Below are positions 1 through 7,124 of a DNA stretch of 17,676 bases, in pieces. This DNA comes from Desulfuromonadales bacterium C00003107 (GTDB lineage Bacteria > Desulfobacterota > Desulfuromonadia > Desulfuromonadales > Syntrophotaleaceae). The notes under the pieces are model-generated. The model was given only the letters and a program-made list of their open reading frames with translations, searched no databases and was not told the DNA's origin. Position numbers and translations under genes: made by a program. Numbering within the stretch: the stretch's first letter is position 1; every line of letters starts with the position of its first letter. The stretch covers positions 1-17,676 of the forward strand of contig MAXT01000288.1 of assembly GCA_001751225.1 (NCBI GenBank), read 5' to 3'.

Positions 1-230
1 GGATAATTCCTTTCGGGATGTCTTTAAAGCTTTATTCATTGGCAAAAGAACCTAAAACTCTCCATTTGGTAAATGAAGCAGGACACAATAATTGCTATCT
101 CACGGGTGGAGAGGAATATAAAAAACTCTGGATTTCGTTTGTTGGCAAATACAGTAACTATAATTACCCAGATAAGCTGACAAAGAATCGGAAAGAAAGG
201 CACTCAAAAGGCAGGATGGAGTTTTACTAA
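1..230 (+). CDS. alpha/beta hydrolase, C-terminal fragment (5' end outside window)
   Basis: The reading frame is open from base 3 and ends at TAA 228-230. The first codons read IIPFGMSLKLYSLAKEPK. This matches the segment of alpha/beta hydrolases (BAAT/prolyl-oligopeptidase-like) around the late catalytic Asp, where 'D..vPf..g..L...a..pK' is typical. It is followed by AGHNNCYLTGGEEY, where the His is the expected catalytic triad histidine and the GG-Y ending is usual for the family. The nucleophile elbow and the start codon lie left of the window, so the ATG at 18 is an internal Met and not a start. The last 25 or so residues are basic and unremarkable. The gene converges with the large minus-strand operon and shows no link to it. 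Substrate unknown. Confidence 0.7.
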   Translation, partial: IIPFGMSLKLYSLAKEPKTLHLVNEAGHNNCYLTGGEEYKKLWISFVGKYSNYNYPDKLTKNRKERHSKGRMEFY

Positions 231-390
231 GAGTCTGTCGGACTTGACGGGCCGAAACGAAAAATTGGCTATTAGAGACCAGATTTTCGAGAACTTGAGA
301 GCGAATAGCAGGGCTATTTGGCGAAAATTGTCGAGAATATGGGCCGATCAGGCGGTTTTGCAGTCGGCTCATGATAAGCCCGACAGCCTC
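231..390. repeat. putative MITE-like non-coding repeat with imperfect terminal inverted repeats
   Basis: Bases 231-245 (gagtctgtcggactt) and the reverse complement of 376-390 (gaggctgtcgggctt) match at 13 of 15 positions, bounding a 160-bp segment directly after the hydrolase stop codon. Inside are a short inverted pair (gctatt near 269 and aatagc near 304) and two similar 'tcgagaa' boxes near 287 and 331. No convincing gene lies in it; the minus-strand frame through it shows no recognisable domain. Ends of this kind are typical of small non-autonomous insertion elements, but only one copy is in view and I see no clear target-site duplication. Confidence 0.4.
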
Positions 391-406
391 CTATATATTT
401 AGGAGG
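387..406. other. short perfect hairpin, not an obvious terminator
   Basis: The segment cctccta (387-393) pairs perfectly with taggagg (400-406) around the 6-base loop tatatt, and it touches the right end of the putative repeat. Neither strand has a following T run, so it is a weak candidate for termination of the convergent genes. Bases 407-532 hold no gene; the only other symmetry is an aaatgga-t-tccattt inverted repeat at 420-434. Confidence 0.4.
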
Positions 407-532
407 TCAGTGACGTGGCAAATGGATTCCATTTTATTTAAAGTTAACTATTTATCTTCCTTTGCATGGTTCATTTGCCCAGGAGGAACGTATCTTCCTT
501 GAGAAACTTATGTAGAATAATGCATCGAAAAA

Positions 533-1708
533 TCACCAATCCTGAGCTTTGCCTAAATTACTAGTTGGGATTTGATCGCATAAAGACAGTTTGGCCGGCC
601 TTTCGTAGTGGTTAAGTTTATCATCAAGAAACGAGTTAAGCTCTTTCTCTGAGACCTTTACGGCCACCCCTACTTTCTTTAATACGACCAAAGCTTTGAG
701 TCTGGAACCCTCTTCAGGGCGCATCAATCTGACAACACAATCAGCAACGCATGGATGTGTCAGCATGATTTTTCTTACTTTGGCTGGATAGACATTTACG
801 CCTGCGACCTGTACCGCTTTGTCAATTCTTCCTTTTGGTAGAAATTGTTTTTTTCCTTTCCAGGATAAATCATCTTGCAATACATAGGCTGCGCGAGAAC
901 CATCAAAGGGGTGTTGGCGAAACAACCGTGACTCGTTGGCGACTCTTTCCCAGTAGGGCAAAAGCTCATAGGGGGCTTCGGTAGCATTACGATAACCCAC
1001 GCCGCCTGTTTCCGAAGATCCATAGACCTCTGTCATGCCAGAGAGTCCAGCTTTCTTCAGCTCGGTGATTATTTCTGGCCGGCAAGGTCCTGTAGAGGTA
1101 ACCCCCCAAACATCGTCTGGAAATTCTGCCTTTAACTCTGCCAGCTTGCCCCATAAAAGAGGAAATGCGATGACAAGATCGCCACCTTGTAGGCCGGCAA
1201 TTAAACTACGCATCGGCATAATTGGCATCCACAATACAGGACAACCAAGTGCTTTAGGCAGGAGTACAGAAAAAAGGAATCCATAGATGTGATGGCGTGG
1301 AACAAAGCTGACGATCCTTTTCCGACCCTTGAAAAGCTCAGCCCATGCTAGAATTTCTTGAACATGAAAAGAGAATTCCTGGGTTGCAGGAACCGGTTCA
1401 CCTGTACTACCCGATGTGAAAAAAGTTATAGCCAAAGGGGGCTTGCTCCACAACCGATGCATTTCCTCCGCCCATTCCGCCAATGTTTTTCCGGTAACAG
1501 TGCTCCTGTCCTCTTCCACGTCAAACATGAGACAGGCTCGCTGAACTATGTTAGTTAAATCCGGAAATGTTTTCGCATCGATCTTTATCGATGCAGGCAG
1601 AGAACCGCCAGCTGCTAAGCGTAGACGCTGCGGGTAAGACATTGCACCCAGTAGTAGGCTGGACAATATTTCTTGAAAATCAATTACAGATAAAGATACG
1701 TGATTCAT
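533..1708 (-). CDS. AMP-dependent acyl/aryl ligase (acyl-ACP or acyl-CoA synthetase, ApeH-like)
   Basis: This 391-residue protein belongs to the adenylate-forming (ANL) superfamily and is shorter than the usual 500-550 residues, as are ligases in aryl polyene and xanthomonadin clusters. Visible motifs are the phosphate loop FFTSGSTGEPVP at about 96-107 (Glu-Pro-Val where most members have 'G.PK'), HHIYGF at 139-144, the A5-type YGSSETGG at 229-236, KGRIDKAVQVAGVNV at 292-306 covering the hinge GR-D, and a near-terminal LGK with Lys387, the likely adenylation lysine. By role it would activate an aromatic acid and load it onto a carrier protein. It is the last gene of the run, 128 bp after the PagL-like gene, and its bases look visibly lower in GC than the genes to its right. 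The ATG at 1708 is preceded by an AAGG seven bases away. Substrate is inferred only from context. Confidence 0.85.
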   Translation of the reverse strand: MNHVSLSVIDFQEILSSLLLGAMSYPQRLRLAAGGSLPASIKIDAKTFPDLTNIVQRACLMFDVEEDRSTVTGKTLAEWAEEMHRLWSKPPLAITFFTSGSTGEPVPATQEFSFHVQEILAWAELFKGRKRIVSFVPRHHIYGFLFSVLLPKALGCPVLWMPIMPMRSLIAGLQGGDLVIAFPLLWGKLAELKAEFPDDVWGVTSTGPCRPEIITELKKAGLSGMTEVYGSSETGGVGYRNATEAPYELLPYWERVANESRLFRQHPFDGSRAAYVLQDDLSWKGKKQFLPKGRIDKAVQVAGVNVYPAKVRKIMLTHPCVADCVVRLMRPEEGSRLKALVVLKKVGVAVKVSEKELNSFLDDKLNHYERPAKLSLCDQIPTSNLGKAQDW

Positions 1709-1836
1709 TGCCTTGCCTTAACGACCTGCCTAAAAACTATCGCTGAAGGCCGGATCCTACTGCCAATTACAACGATAACGAAAACGCACTTACACTCAGT
1801 TTGAAGGCGCTAGGTTTTACAATAAAACTGAACGAG

Positions 1837-2406
1837 CTAAAAAAATCGTCCCACCTGCAAAACCACAGAATTAATTCCCCGGTTGTCATGATGAAGTCCG
1901 CCATTGGACACATGATGTAACCGCAAGGCAGAAAACCAGGGAGCTCCATCGCTCCAATCCATCTCCATCCCGACCCCAGCCTGCGGGTTAAAGTTAACCC
2001 GCAATCCTTGCCCTTCCACCTGAAAATCAGTGTAGATGATACCGATCCCTGCTTCCAGGTAGGGGCGCAGATGAGCAGAAGTAAAATGGTCCAAAAAGTA
2101 AAGGGCAAGGATGTTGGCCGATGCCACGGTACTCATGTGTGTTCCGGTGGTGGAACCGACATGCCCTTCAACTTTGAAGCGAAGCGGATCGGGTGCCCGG
2201 TGATGCCAGATAGCCTCGTAGTCATAAAGTGCAGCAGCAGATAAAAGTATGAAATCGACATCTGCGCTTGGATCGTAGGTTATGCCCAAGCTGCTTCCAA
2301 GGGAGTAGCGGGTTGCGACATTCCCGTCATCCGCCACCGCCAAACAGCGACCTGCAGCCAACAGAATCAAGCAGAGAAGTATTGCACTCCAAACTTGGTT
2401 TATCAA
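1837..2406 (-). CDS. PagL-like outer membrane beta-barrel (lipid A 3-O-deacylase / acyloxyacyl hydrolase family)
   Basis: The 189-residue product has a hydrophobic N-terminal signal segment (about 4-24). Alternating beta-strand-like stretches follow, such as LRPYLEAGIGIIYTDFQVEG (113-132), ending in an aromatic C-terminus (VGRFF) as in outer membrane barrels. The segment LRLHHVSNGGLHHDNRGIN (161-179) fits the PagL His-x-Ser-Asn signature, with His165 and Ser167 as candidate catalytic residues. By simple spacing, the third PagL residue (Glu, 12 after the Ser) falls on Asn179, so activity is not assured. PagL removes a 3-linked acyl chain from lipid A in the outer membrane. Its start codon overlaps the chain-length-factor stop by four bases (2403-2406), so it is cotranslated with the synthase genes. 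It could instead be a structural barrel of the same fold. Confidence 0.65.
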   Translation of the reverse strand: MINQVWSAILLCLILLAAGRCLAVADDGNVATRYSLGSSLGITYDPSADVDFILLSAAALYDYEAIWHHRAPDPLRFKVEGHVGSTTGTHMSTVASANILALYFLDHFTSAHLRPYLEAGIGIIYTDFQVEGQGLRVNFNPQAGVGMEMDWSDGAPWFSALRLHHVSNGGLHHDNRGINSVVLQVGRFF

Positions 2407-3500
2407 CCTCGCCCCTTGGTTACAGTCAGAAAACCATAACCGCCATTGTCATCCATTTTGAGACAACAAATATCTCGCCGACCTAGATCCTCAGCACCGA
2501 CAATTTGCCAGTCAGTCTCCCCGGCAACGTTACCCGGTGTGGCACAAAGGCGCCCATCGCGCATCGCCAGGGCGGCGGCGGCCAGGTCGAAGGCTTGCCC
2601 GACTGGCAAGCTACCGTACAGCGGCGCGTAGCTCGCGACCGAAGCCCCTTTGGGAACGAATTCTGGATATTTGGCGCTGCACTGAGGATGTCCGTCAGCT
2701 CCCAAAATATAAACTGTCTCCTTCGGAAGGATGGGGAGGCCTCCGGAGAGATGGCCAAGAGTCACCATATCAATGGCTCCATACCGGGATGCTGTATCCT
2801 CTCGGGACAAAACAAAAAAGGCCGCTCCCTCCCCGACCAGCGCCGTCTGTTTAGCGAGGTCAAAAGGCGCCATTTCCTCAGTTGACTCACTTCCCAAAAA
2901 CCGCTCCCAGCAGTAGCCAAGAACAGCGCTGTACTCATCCACCCCACCAAAAACGACATGATCGACGCGCCCTTCCTCAAGCCAAAGCTGGGCGGTCAAC
3001 AGTGCCGAAGAAACCGACATTTCAAACTGGCTTACTGTGAGGTTAGGGCCACCAATATTCAATTTAATGGCAACATGAGCGGCAGCGGCATTATGTACAG
3101 AATTGGAGAAATGAGTGGGAGAAGCGCAAGAGTCTCCATCATCTATTATCGAATCAAGAAAGGAGAAGGTGGTACGAAGGGCTCCATAACCACTAGCAAT
3201 CACGAGGCCCACCCGCTCTGGAATTGCCCCGAGCATTCCCGCATCTTGCAAAGCCAGATGGCTACCAAGCAGAGCTAACCGGGAAAAGTGATCGATACGT
3301 CGCAGTGCTCGTTTGTTTAGGAACTCCTCCAGAGGGCCGGTATCTGCAAGAAACGCTGACCGCAACACGCTTTCGTTACCAGGAACAGGCGTCACTTGCA
3401 TGGTCGAAGGGACCCCGGAAACAAGGGCTCGGTCAAAGGCATCCAAACCGCAGCCAAAACCGCCCACTACCCCAACCCCTCGAATTGAAAGCCTGGTCAT
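2403..3500 (-). CDS. beta-ketoacyl synthase-like chain length factor (ApeC-like)
   Basis: This 365-residue thiolase-fold protein has the ketosynthase layout but has lost the catalytic residues. Aligned by eye with its neighbour, the nucleophile Cys position reads LTVSQFEMSVSSAL, putting Glu160 where Cys is expected. HGTGT is replaced by a GADGHPQC-like stretch near 267-274, and the second His motif (GHTLGAAG) reads GSLPVGQAF near 296-304. This resembles chain length factors of type II polyketide synthases and of APE clusters, which pair with an active ketosynthase and shape the tunnel that sets chain length. It directly follows that ketosynthase gene with an ATGA overlap (3497-3500), which supports a heterodimer. 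A decarboxylase-type ketosynthase (Cys replaced by Gln or Glu) is the main alternative. Confidence 0.82.
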   Translation of the reverse strand: MTRLSIRGVGVVGGFGCGLDAFDRALVSGVPSTMQVTPVPGNESVLRSAFLADTGPLEEFLNKRALRRIDHFSRLALLGSHLALQDAGMLGAIPERVGLVIASGYGALRTTFSFLDSIIDDGDSCASPTHFSNSVHNAAAAHVAIKLNIGGPNLTVSQFEMSVSSALLTAQLWLEEGRVDHVVFGGVDEYSAVLGYCWERFLGSESTEEMAPFDLAKQTALVGEGAAFFVLSREDTASRYGAIDMVTLGHLSGGLPILPKETVYILGADGHPQCSAKYPEFVPKGASVASYAPLYGSLPVGQAFDLAAAALAMRDGRLCATPGNVAGETDWQIVGAEDLGRRDICCLKMDDNGGYGFLTVTKGRG

Positions 3501-4699
3501 TGCAGACCTTCCTTTCCGAAAATCACTACAGCATTGTTCCCACCGAACGCTAGAGACTGGGAAAGGGCCGCTCGACCTTCAATGGCCACCTCTTGAGAGA
3601 TGGGATTGATGGGAAGTGCGGGATCCGGTTCGGCAAAACCGGCACTGGTGGGGATACGCCCCGCTTCCATACAAGCGATGGTGAATGCTGCCTCAATCGC
3701 TCCGGCGGCCCCCAAGGTGTGGCCCGTAAAGCCCTTAGTCGACAGAAAAGGCGTTCGAGGAAGCACTTTATCGAGCACCTGGCTCTCCACCCGGTCGTTG
3801 TCAGGAGTTCCCGTACCGTGGGCGTTAACGAAGGCGATATCCTCCGGTCGGCAATCGGCAGTATTCATGGCCTCATCCAAAGCTCGTCTTAACCCCAACC
3901 CCTCGGGGCTTGGAGCCGTCAGGTGATAAGCATCGCAAGCGGAGCCATACCCCAAAAGATGGGAGCGTATTTTCGCTTTTCGCGCCTGCTGAGTTTTTTC
4001 CGATTCGAGAACCAGCATTCCAGCCCCTTCCCCGAGATTAAGGCCGCGCCGATTCAAATCAAAGGGCCTGACCGGCTTAGCGTCGGCGATCATCAAGGAG
4101 GCGAAGCCATTATAGGTAACTCGAGTAAGCTCGTCGGCGCCACCGGCCAGAGCCACATCGCACAGACCGTTTCGAACCCAAGAAGCTGCAAGGCCAAGAG
4201 CATCGGTCCCGGATGAACAGGCATTGACCACCGTCTGCACAGGTCCGGAAAGACCGAAATGACGCGCTACCGAGGCGGCAGGGTTACTACGTAAAAAACG
4301 CTCTATCGGGGTCATCTCCGGTCGCTTTCCACTGCGATAATCGCGGTAGAATTCCTCACTGTTCATAGCGCTGCCAACCGTGGTTCCGATACAGACCCCG
4401 ACCCGCAGCCCCCTCAGATTCTCAGGGTTCCAATCGGCATCATGGAGTGCTTCCAGGGCAGCGGCCAGGGCCAGACGCGAAGTCCTCAGCAACTGGCCGT
4501 CTTCAGGAAACTCCGATGGGAAAAACCCCTCGGGAACTTCAAAAACCGGATACCTAATGGCGTGTGCCGTTTCAAAGCTAGACGGAGGTGCAGGATGCCG
4601 CCTTTCTTTAAACAAACTCTCCATACAAGCCGCCAGGTTGGCACCGGCGGCGCATAGGCAACCGACTCCGGTAACGGCTACAGGAGACGGCCCGCTCAT
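3497..4699 (-). CDS. beta-ketoacyl-ACP synthase, active-site complete (FabF/ApeO-like)
   Basis: The 400-residue protein is a full-length condensing enzyme. The nucleophile is Cys161 in VVNACSSGTDAL, and the two catalytic histidines are His294 in NAHGTGTPDND and His327 in KGFTGHTLGAAGA. The late glycine motif FGGNNAV (385-391) is also present. It would catalyse decarboxylative Claisen condensation of malonyl-ACP onto the growing chain in the cytoplasm. It lies between the carrier protein gene (ATGA overlap at 4696-4699) and the chain-length-factor gene (ATGA overlap at 3497-3500), so the three form a minimal type II synthase. APE systems carry two or three such condensing proteins; only this one in the window has the full triad. 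Confidence 0.92.
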   Translation of the reverse strand: MSGPSPVAVTGVGCLCAAGANLAACMESLFKERRHPAPPSSFETAHAIRYPVFEVPEGFFPSEFPEDGQLLRTSRLALAAALEALHDADWNPENLRGLRVGVCIGTTVGSAMNSEEFYRDYRSGKRPEMTPIERFLRSNPAASVARHFGLSGPVQTVVNACSSGTDALGLAASWVRNGLCDVALAGGADELTRVTYNGFASLMIADAKPVRPFDLNRRGLNLGEGAGMLVLESEKTQQARKAKIRSHLLGYGSACDAYHLTAPSPEGLGLRRALDEAMNTADCRPEDIAFVNAHGTGTPDNDRVESQVLDKVLPRTPFLSTKGFTGHTLGAAGAIEAAFTIACMEAGRIPTSAGFAEPDPALPINPISQEVAIEGRAALSQSLAFGGNNAVVIFGKEGLQ

Positions 4700-4950
4700 C
4701 CCTGCAACCGCTCGTCGATGAACCCAGCCAGGGTTTCGATCGATTCGAAAGCCTCTCGACCCTCTTCCATGTCCTGGATTTCGATACCAAAATGCTTCTG
4801 GATTAAGACGACCAGCTCAACCGCATCGAGAGAATCGAGCCCTAGCCCTTCACCGAACAGAGGGGTGCTGTCCTCGATTTCCTCCGCTGTCATATCCTCC
4901 AGGTTGAGCTCTTCCACCAGTATCTTCTTGAGTTTTTCTTTGATCGCCAT
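4696..4950 (-). CDS. acyl carrier protein
   Basis: An 84-residue acidic helical protein with the phosphopantetheine attachment motif GLGLDSLDAVEL; Ser40 is the attachment site. It would carry the starter and polyene intermediates as thioesters. I chose the ATG at 4950 because AAGGAG (4960-4965) sits nine bases upstream. An upstream in-frame GTG at 4968 would add six residues but would begin inside that ribosome binding site. The stop overlaps the ketosynthase start by four bases. It is the only carrier protein visible, whereas APE clusters usually have two. Confidence 0.92.
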   Translation of the reverse strand: MAIKEKLKKILVEELNLEDMTAEEIEDSTPLFGEGLGLDSLDAVELVVLIQKHFGIEIQDMEEGREAFESIETLAGFIDERLQG

Positions 4951-4959
4951 CTCTCGTAA

Positions 4960-4965
4960 CTCCTT
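4960..4965 (-). promoter_or_regulatory. ribosome binding site of the acyl carrier protein gene
   Basis: On the minus strand the bases read AAGGAG, nine bases before the ATG at 4950. It decides the start in favour of the Met-Ala-Ile-Lys N-terminus over the longer GTG form. Confidence 0.75.
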
Positions 4966-4995
4966 CACTAAAATAGGGGGGCCTTAAAACCGACC

Positions 4996-5919
4996 TCACC
5001 CTTTATCATCGTTGTTCCACATATCGTAGAAGTTGAAAAACTGAAATGGGTTTTTTACCGTATATTCTTCCAGTAATCGGGTGAATAATTGAGCGTAGGG
5101 ACGATAAGCTTCTTTTGACCGACCAAGATCAGCAGGAACCCTGATCACCCCGGAGACCTCTAGCTCGTAACTCGACGGTCCAGTCTTCCGGCTAAAAAGC
5201 ACCGCAATCGGCGCACCGGTGGCCGACGCTATTTTGTAGGAGCTGAAGTTAACCTGCATCTCATCGCCTAGAAACCGGACGGAAACCGAACTCCGGTCGC
5301 TCCCCAGCATACGATCCCCCATTACCGAAAGAACTTCACCCTTTTTCAGCGCACCCATCATCTCAAGGGTTCCGCCGAGATACCCGCGGGGATCGATAAT
5401 ATGAAAGGGTGAACCAGCATCTGAGTGCTCAAAGAAGTGCCGGTCGATATCCCCCTCTTCTCGTTGAATCAGCAGATTCACCGGCGTTTCAAGGCAGCGT
5501 AAGGTGGCCATCGCCACCTGCCAACAGCCGACGTGAGACATCATGAGAATCAGTCCACGCCCTTCCCCGACCAGTTCGAGCAACTCCTCCCGCCCCTGCA
5601 AGCTGACGCTCAGGGCCTCCGGCCCCAAAATCCCCACCGCCGCACGGTCGATTAGCACTTTGCCCAGTTCCAGGCTCATCCGGTAGCTCTGCCACCAGCG
5701 CCGGACAGGCCCGCTGTCGGGAAAACGACGGCGAAGATAATATTCAGATTTTTTCCTTTGATCCGGACGCAGCAACATGTAGTAAAATATGATGAAATAG
5801 AGCACAAGGTAGGCAGCCCACCGCCCTCCCAAACGAATAAGAAGATAAAAAAATCGGTGCTGCCAGGCCGTACCGACGCTCCTGCTGCTCCATTGCCTCT
5901 CCCTCTTTTCGCTATCCAT
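4996..5919 (-). CDS. LpxL/HtrB-family lipid acyltransferase (ApeD-like)
   Basis: The product is about 307 residues with an N-terminal membrane segment near 38-53 (YLVLYFIIFYYMLL), then an acyltransferase domain of the lipid A biosynthesis acyltransferase type. The block GRGLILMMSHVGCWQVA holds His129 (ATG numbering) as the expected catalytic base. The HX4(D/E) acid position reads Gln (H-V-G-C-W-Q). MGDRM near 201-205 is the second conserved block of the family. It would act at the inner membrane, joining an acyl or aryl polyene chain to a lipid or sugar head group. ATG 5919 has AAAAGG nine bases upstream; a TTG at 5928 is an alternative start adding three residues. The gene overlaps the stop of the glycosyltransferase gene, and such pairs are usual in APE clusters. 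Confidence 0.82.
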   Translation of the reverse strand: MDSEKRERQWSSRSVGTAWQHRFFYLLIRLGGRWAAYLVLYFIIFYYMLLRPDQRKKSEYYLRRRFPDSGPVRRWWQSYRMSLELGKVLIDRAAVGILGPEALSVSLQGREELLELVGEGRGLILMMSHVGCWQVAMATLRCLETPVNLLIQREEGDIDRHFFEHSDAGSPFHIIDPRGYLGGTLEMMGALKKGEVLSVMGDRMLGSDRSSVSVRFLGDEMQVNFSSYKIASATGAPIAVLFSRKTGPSSYELEVSGVIRVPADLGRSKEAYRPYAQLFTRLLEEYTVKNPFQFFNFYDMWNNDDKG

Positions 5920-7081
5920 CGGAAACAACCTTTTCCTTCTTTACCAGCATCGCTGTCGCATAAATCCCTCCGCCGACCAACGCACCCAGAAGAGGACCGA
6001 TCAAAAGAGAACCTATCAGCCACTCATAGAGCCTCTCAAACCCCTGATGGCCAAGGGTTTGCCAGGACACCTCGGTAAGAAACTCGCCATGACGCATAAA
6101 GTAACCGGCCTCTATACAGAGCGCGGGCACTAAAGGCGGCATGCACAGCTGGCTCGTGCTAACTGCCGCCACCTTGTTGAGCCTAAAAAAACCGGCCGCG
6201 AAAAGGACCGCGATGGTATGGCAGGCGATTAGCGGTGCTGCCCCGAGGATTACTCCCAACGCTCCTGCTGCGGCCAATCGGCCCGGGGAAGTGTTTTCCG
6301 TAAGTAGGCAGCGGATCGACTCCATTGGGCGAAACAAGCTGACCTTAGGGCTCTTTTCTTCATGCACAATTTTACGGTGAGGCCAGGGCAGAATCGATCT
6401 CATAGTCAAATGAGTGTTGAGCAAAGTAAGCCGTAGGTTGTCTTTGACTTTGTCAAAGTGGGAGACCCGCTTTTCAGCTGGGGGATAATAGACTGAGATA
6501 TCCGCATCTCGCAGCGAAACCCCAGCCCAGGCTGCCTTAACCAGCACCTCTATCTCGAAAGAATAGCGAGTTTCCTTCAGTTTCAGCCCCTCCAGGACCG
6601 CCAGCGGGTAGGCCCTGAAGCCGCTCTGAGTGTCCTGCAGGCTGCGCCCGGTCTGCAGTCGCAACCAGAAGTTAGAAAACTTGCGCCCGAAGCGACTCGA
6701 CCCGGGAACGTTAGAGGTATCGAAATCCCTTTTCCCTACCACGATGGAGAAGGGTTCTTCCCTAAGTATCTTGAAAATCTGCTGCATATCGGCGGGATCG
6801 TGTTGACCATCGGCATCAATGGTGACTAGATGGGTCATCCCCATCCGAGCCGCCTCCCGGGCTGCAATCATGATCGCTGCCCCCTTGCCTTTATTGGTCT
6901 CCTCGCGCAGCACCTGCACCCCGAGCCCCTGCAGGGTGTCTGCTCCGCCATCGCTGCTGCCGTCGTCCACAACCAGCACCCTGTCGTGTAGCGCCAAGGC
7001 ACGTTGGGCAACCTCCCGCACCGTTGCCGCATGGTTGAAGAGAGGGATCACAATTAGGGTTTTATCAATATCAAAAGTCAT
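5912..7081 (-). CDS. GT2 glycosyltransferase with C-terminal DUF2062 membrane domain
   Basis: Residues 1-230 form a family 2 glycosyltransferase of the dolichol-phosphate-mannose-synthase kind: VLVVDDGSSDGG (35-46) for nucleotide binding, the metal motif DADGQHD (89-95), VGKRDF (115-120) and DTQSGFRAYP (150-159). Residues 250-380 are hydrophobic, with about three membrane segments (for example ALGVILGAAPLIACHTIAVL at 274-293) and match the DUF2062 type. This fusion is a regular companion of APE-type clusters and would transfer a sugar to a membrane lipid or polyene acceptor at the inner membrane face. The 43-bp gap to the upstream rSAM gene holds no strong ribosome binding site before ATG 7081. 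Donor sugar and acceptor cannot be read from the sequence. Confidence 0.85.
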   Translation of the reverse strand: MTFDIDKTLIVIPLFNHAATVREVAQRALALHDRVLVVDDGSSDGGADTLQGLGVQVLREETNKGKGAAIMIAAREAARMGMTHLVTIDADGQHDPADMQQIFKILREEPFSIVVGKRDFDTSNVPGSSRFGRKFSNFWLRLQTGRSLQDTQSGFRAYPLAVLEGLKLKETRYSFEIEVLVKAAWAGVSLRDADISVYYPPAEKRVSHFDKVKDNLRLTLLNTHLTMRSILPWPHRKIVHEEKSPKVSLFRPMESIRCLLTENTSPGRLAAAGALGVILGAAPLIACHTIAVLFAAGFFRLNKVAAVSTSQLCMPPLVPALCIEAGYFMRHGEFLTEVSWQTLGHQGFERLYEWLIGSLLIGPLLGALVGGGIYATAMLVKKEKVVSDG

Positions 7082-7124
7082 CTAAAAAGCCAAATTACCG
7101 TTTAAAAACATAAGATCTGCCGTT

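Noticed and set aside
100..372. 90-codon minus-strand open frame through the intergenic repeat and hydrolase end
   Set aside because: It overlaps the hydrolase C-terminus on the other strand, ends inside it, and shows no domain; better explained as part of a non-coding repeat.
387..406. Rho-independent terminator for the operon or the hydrolase
   Set aside because: The stem is perfect, but there is no T run on either strand and it lies 127 bases beyond the ligase stop.
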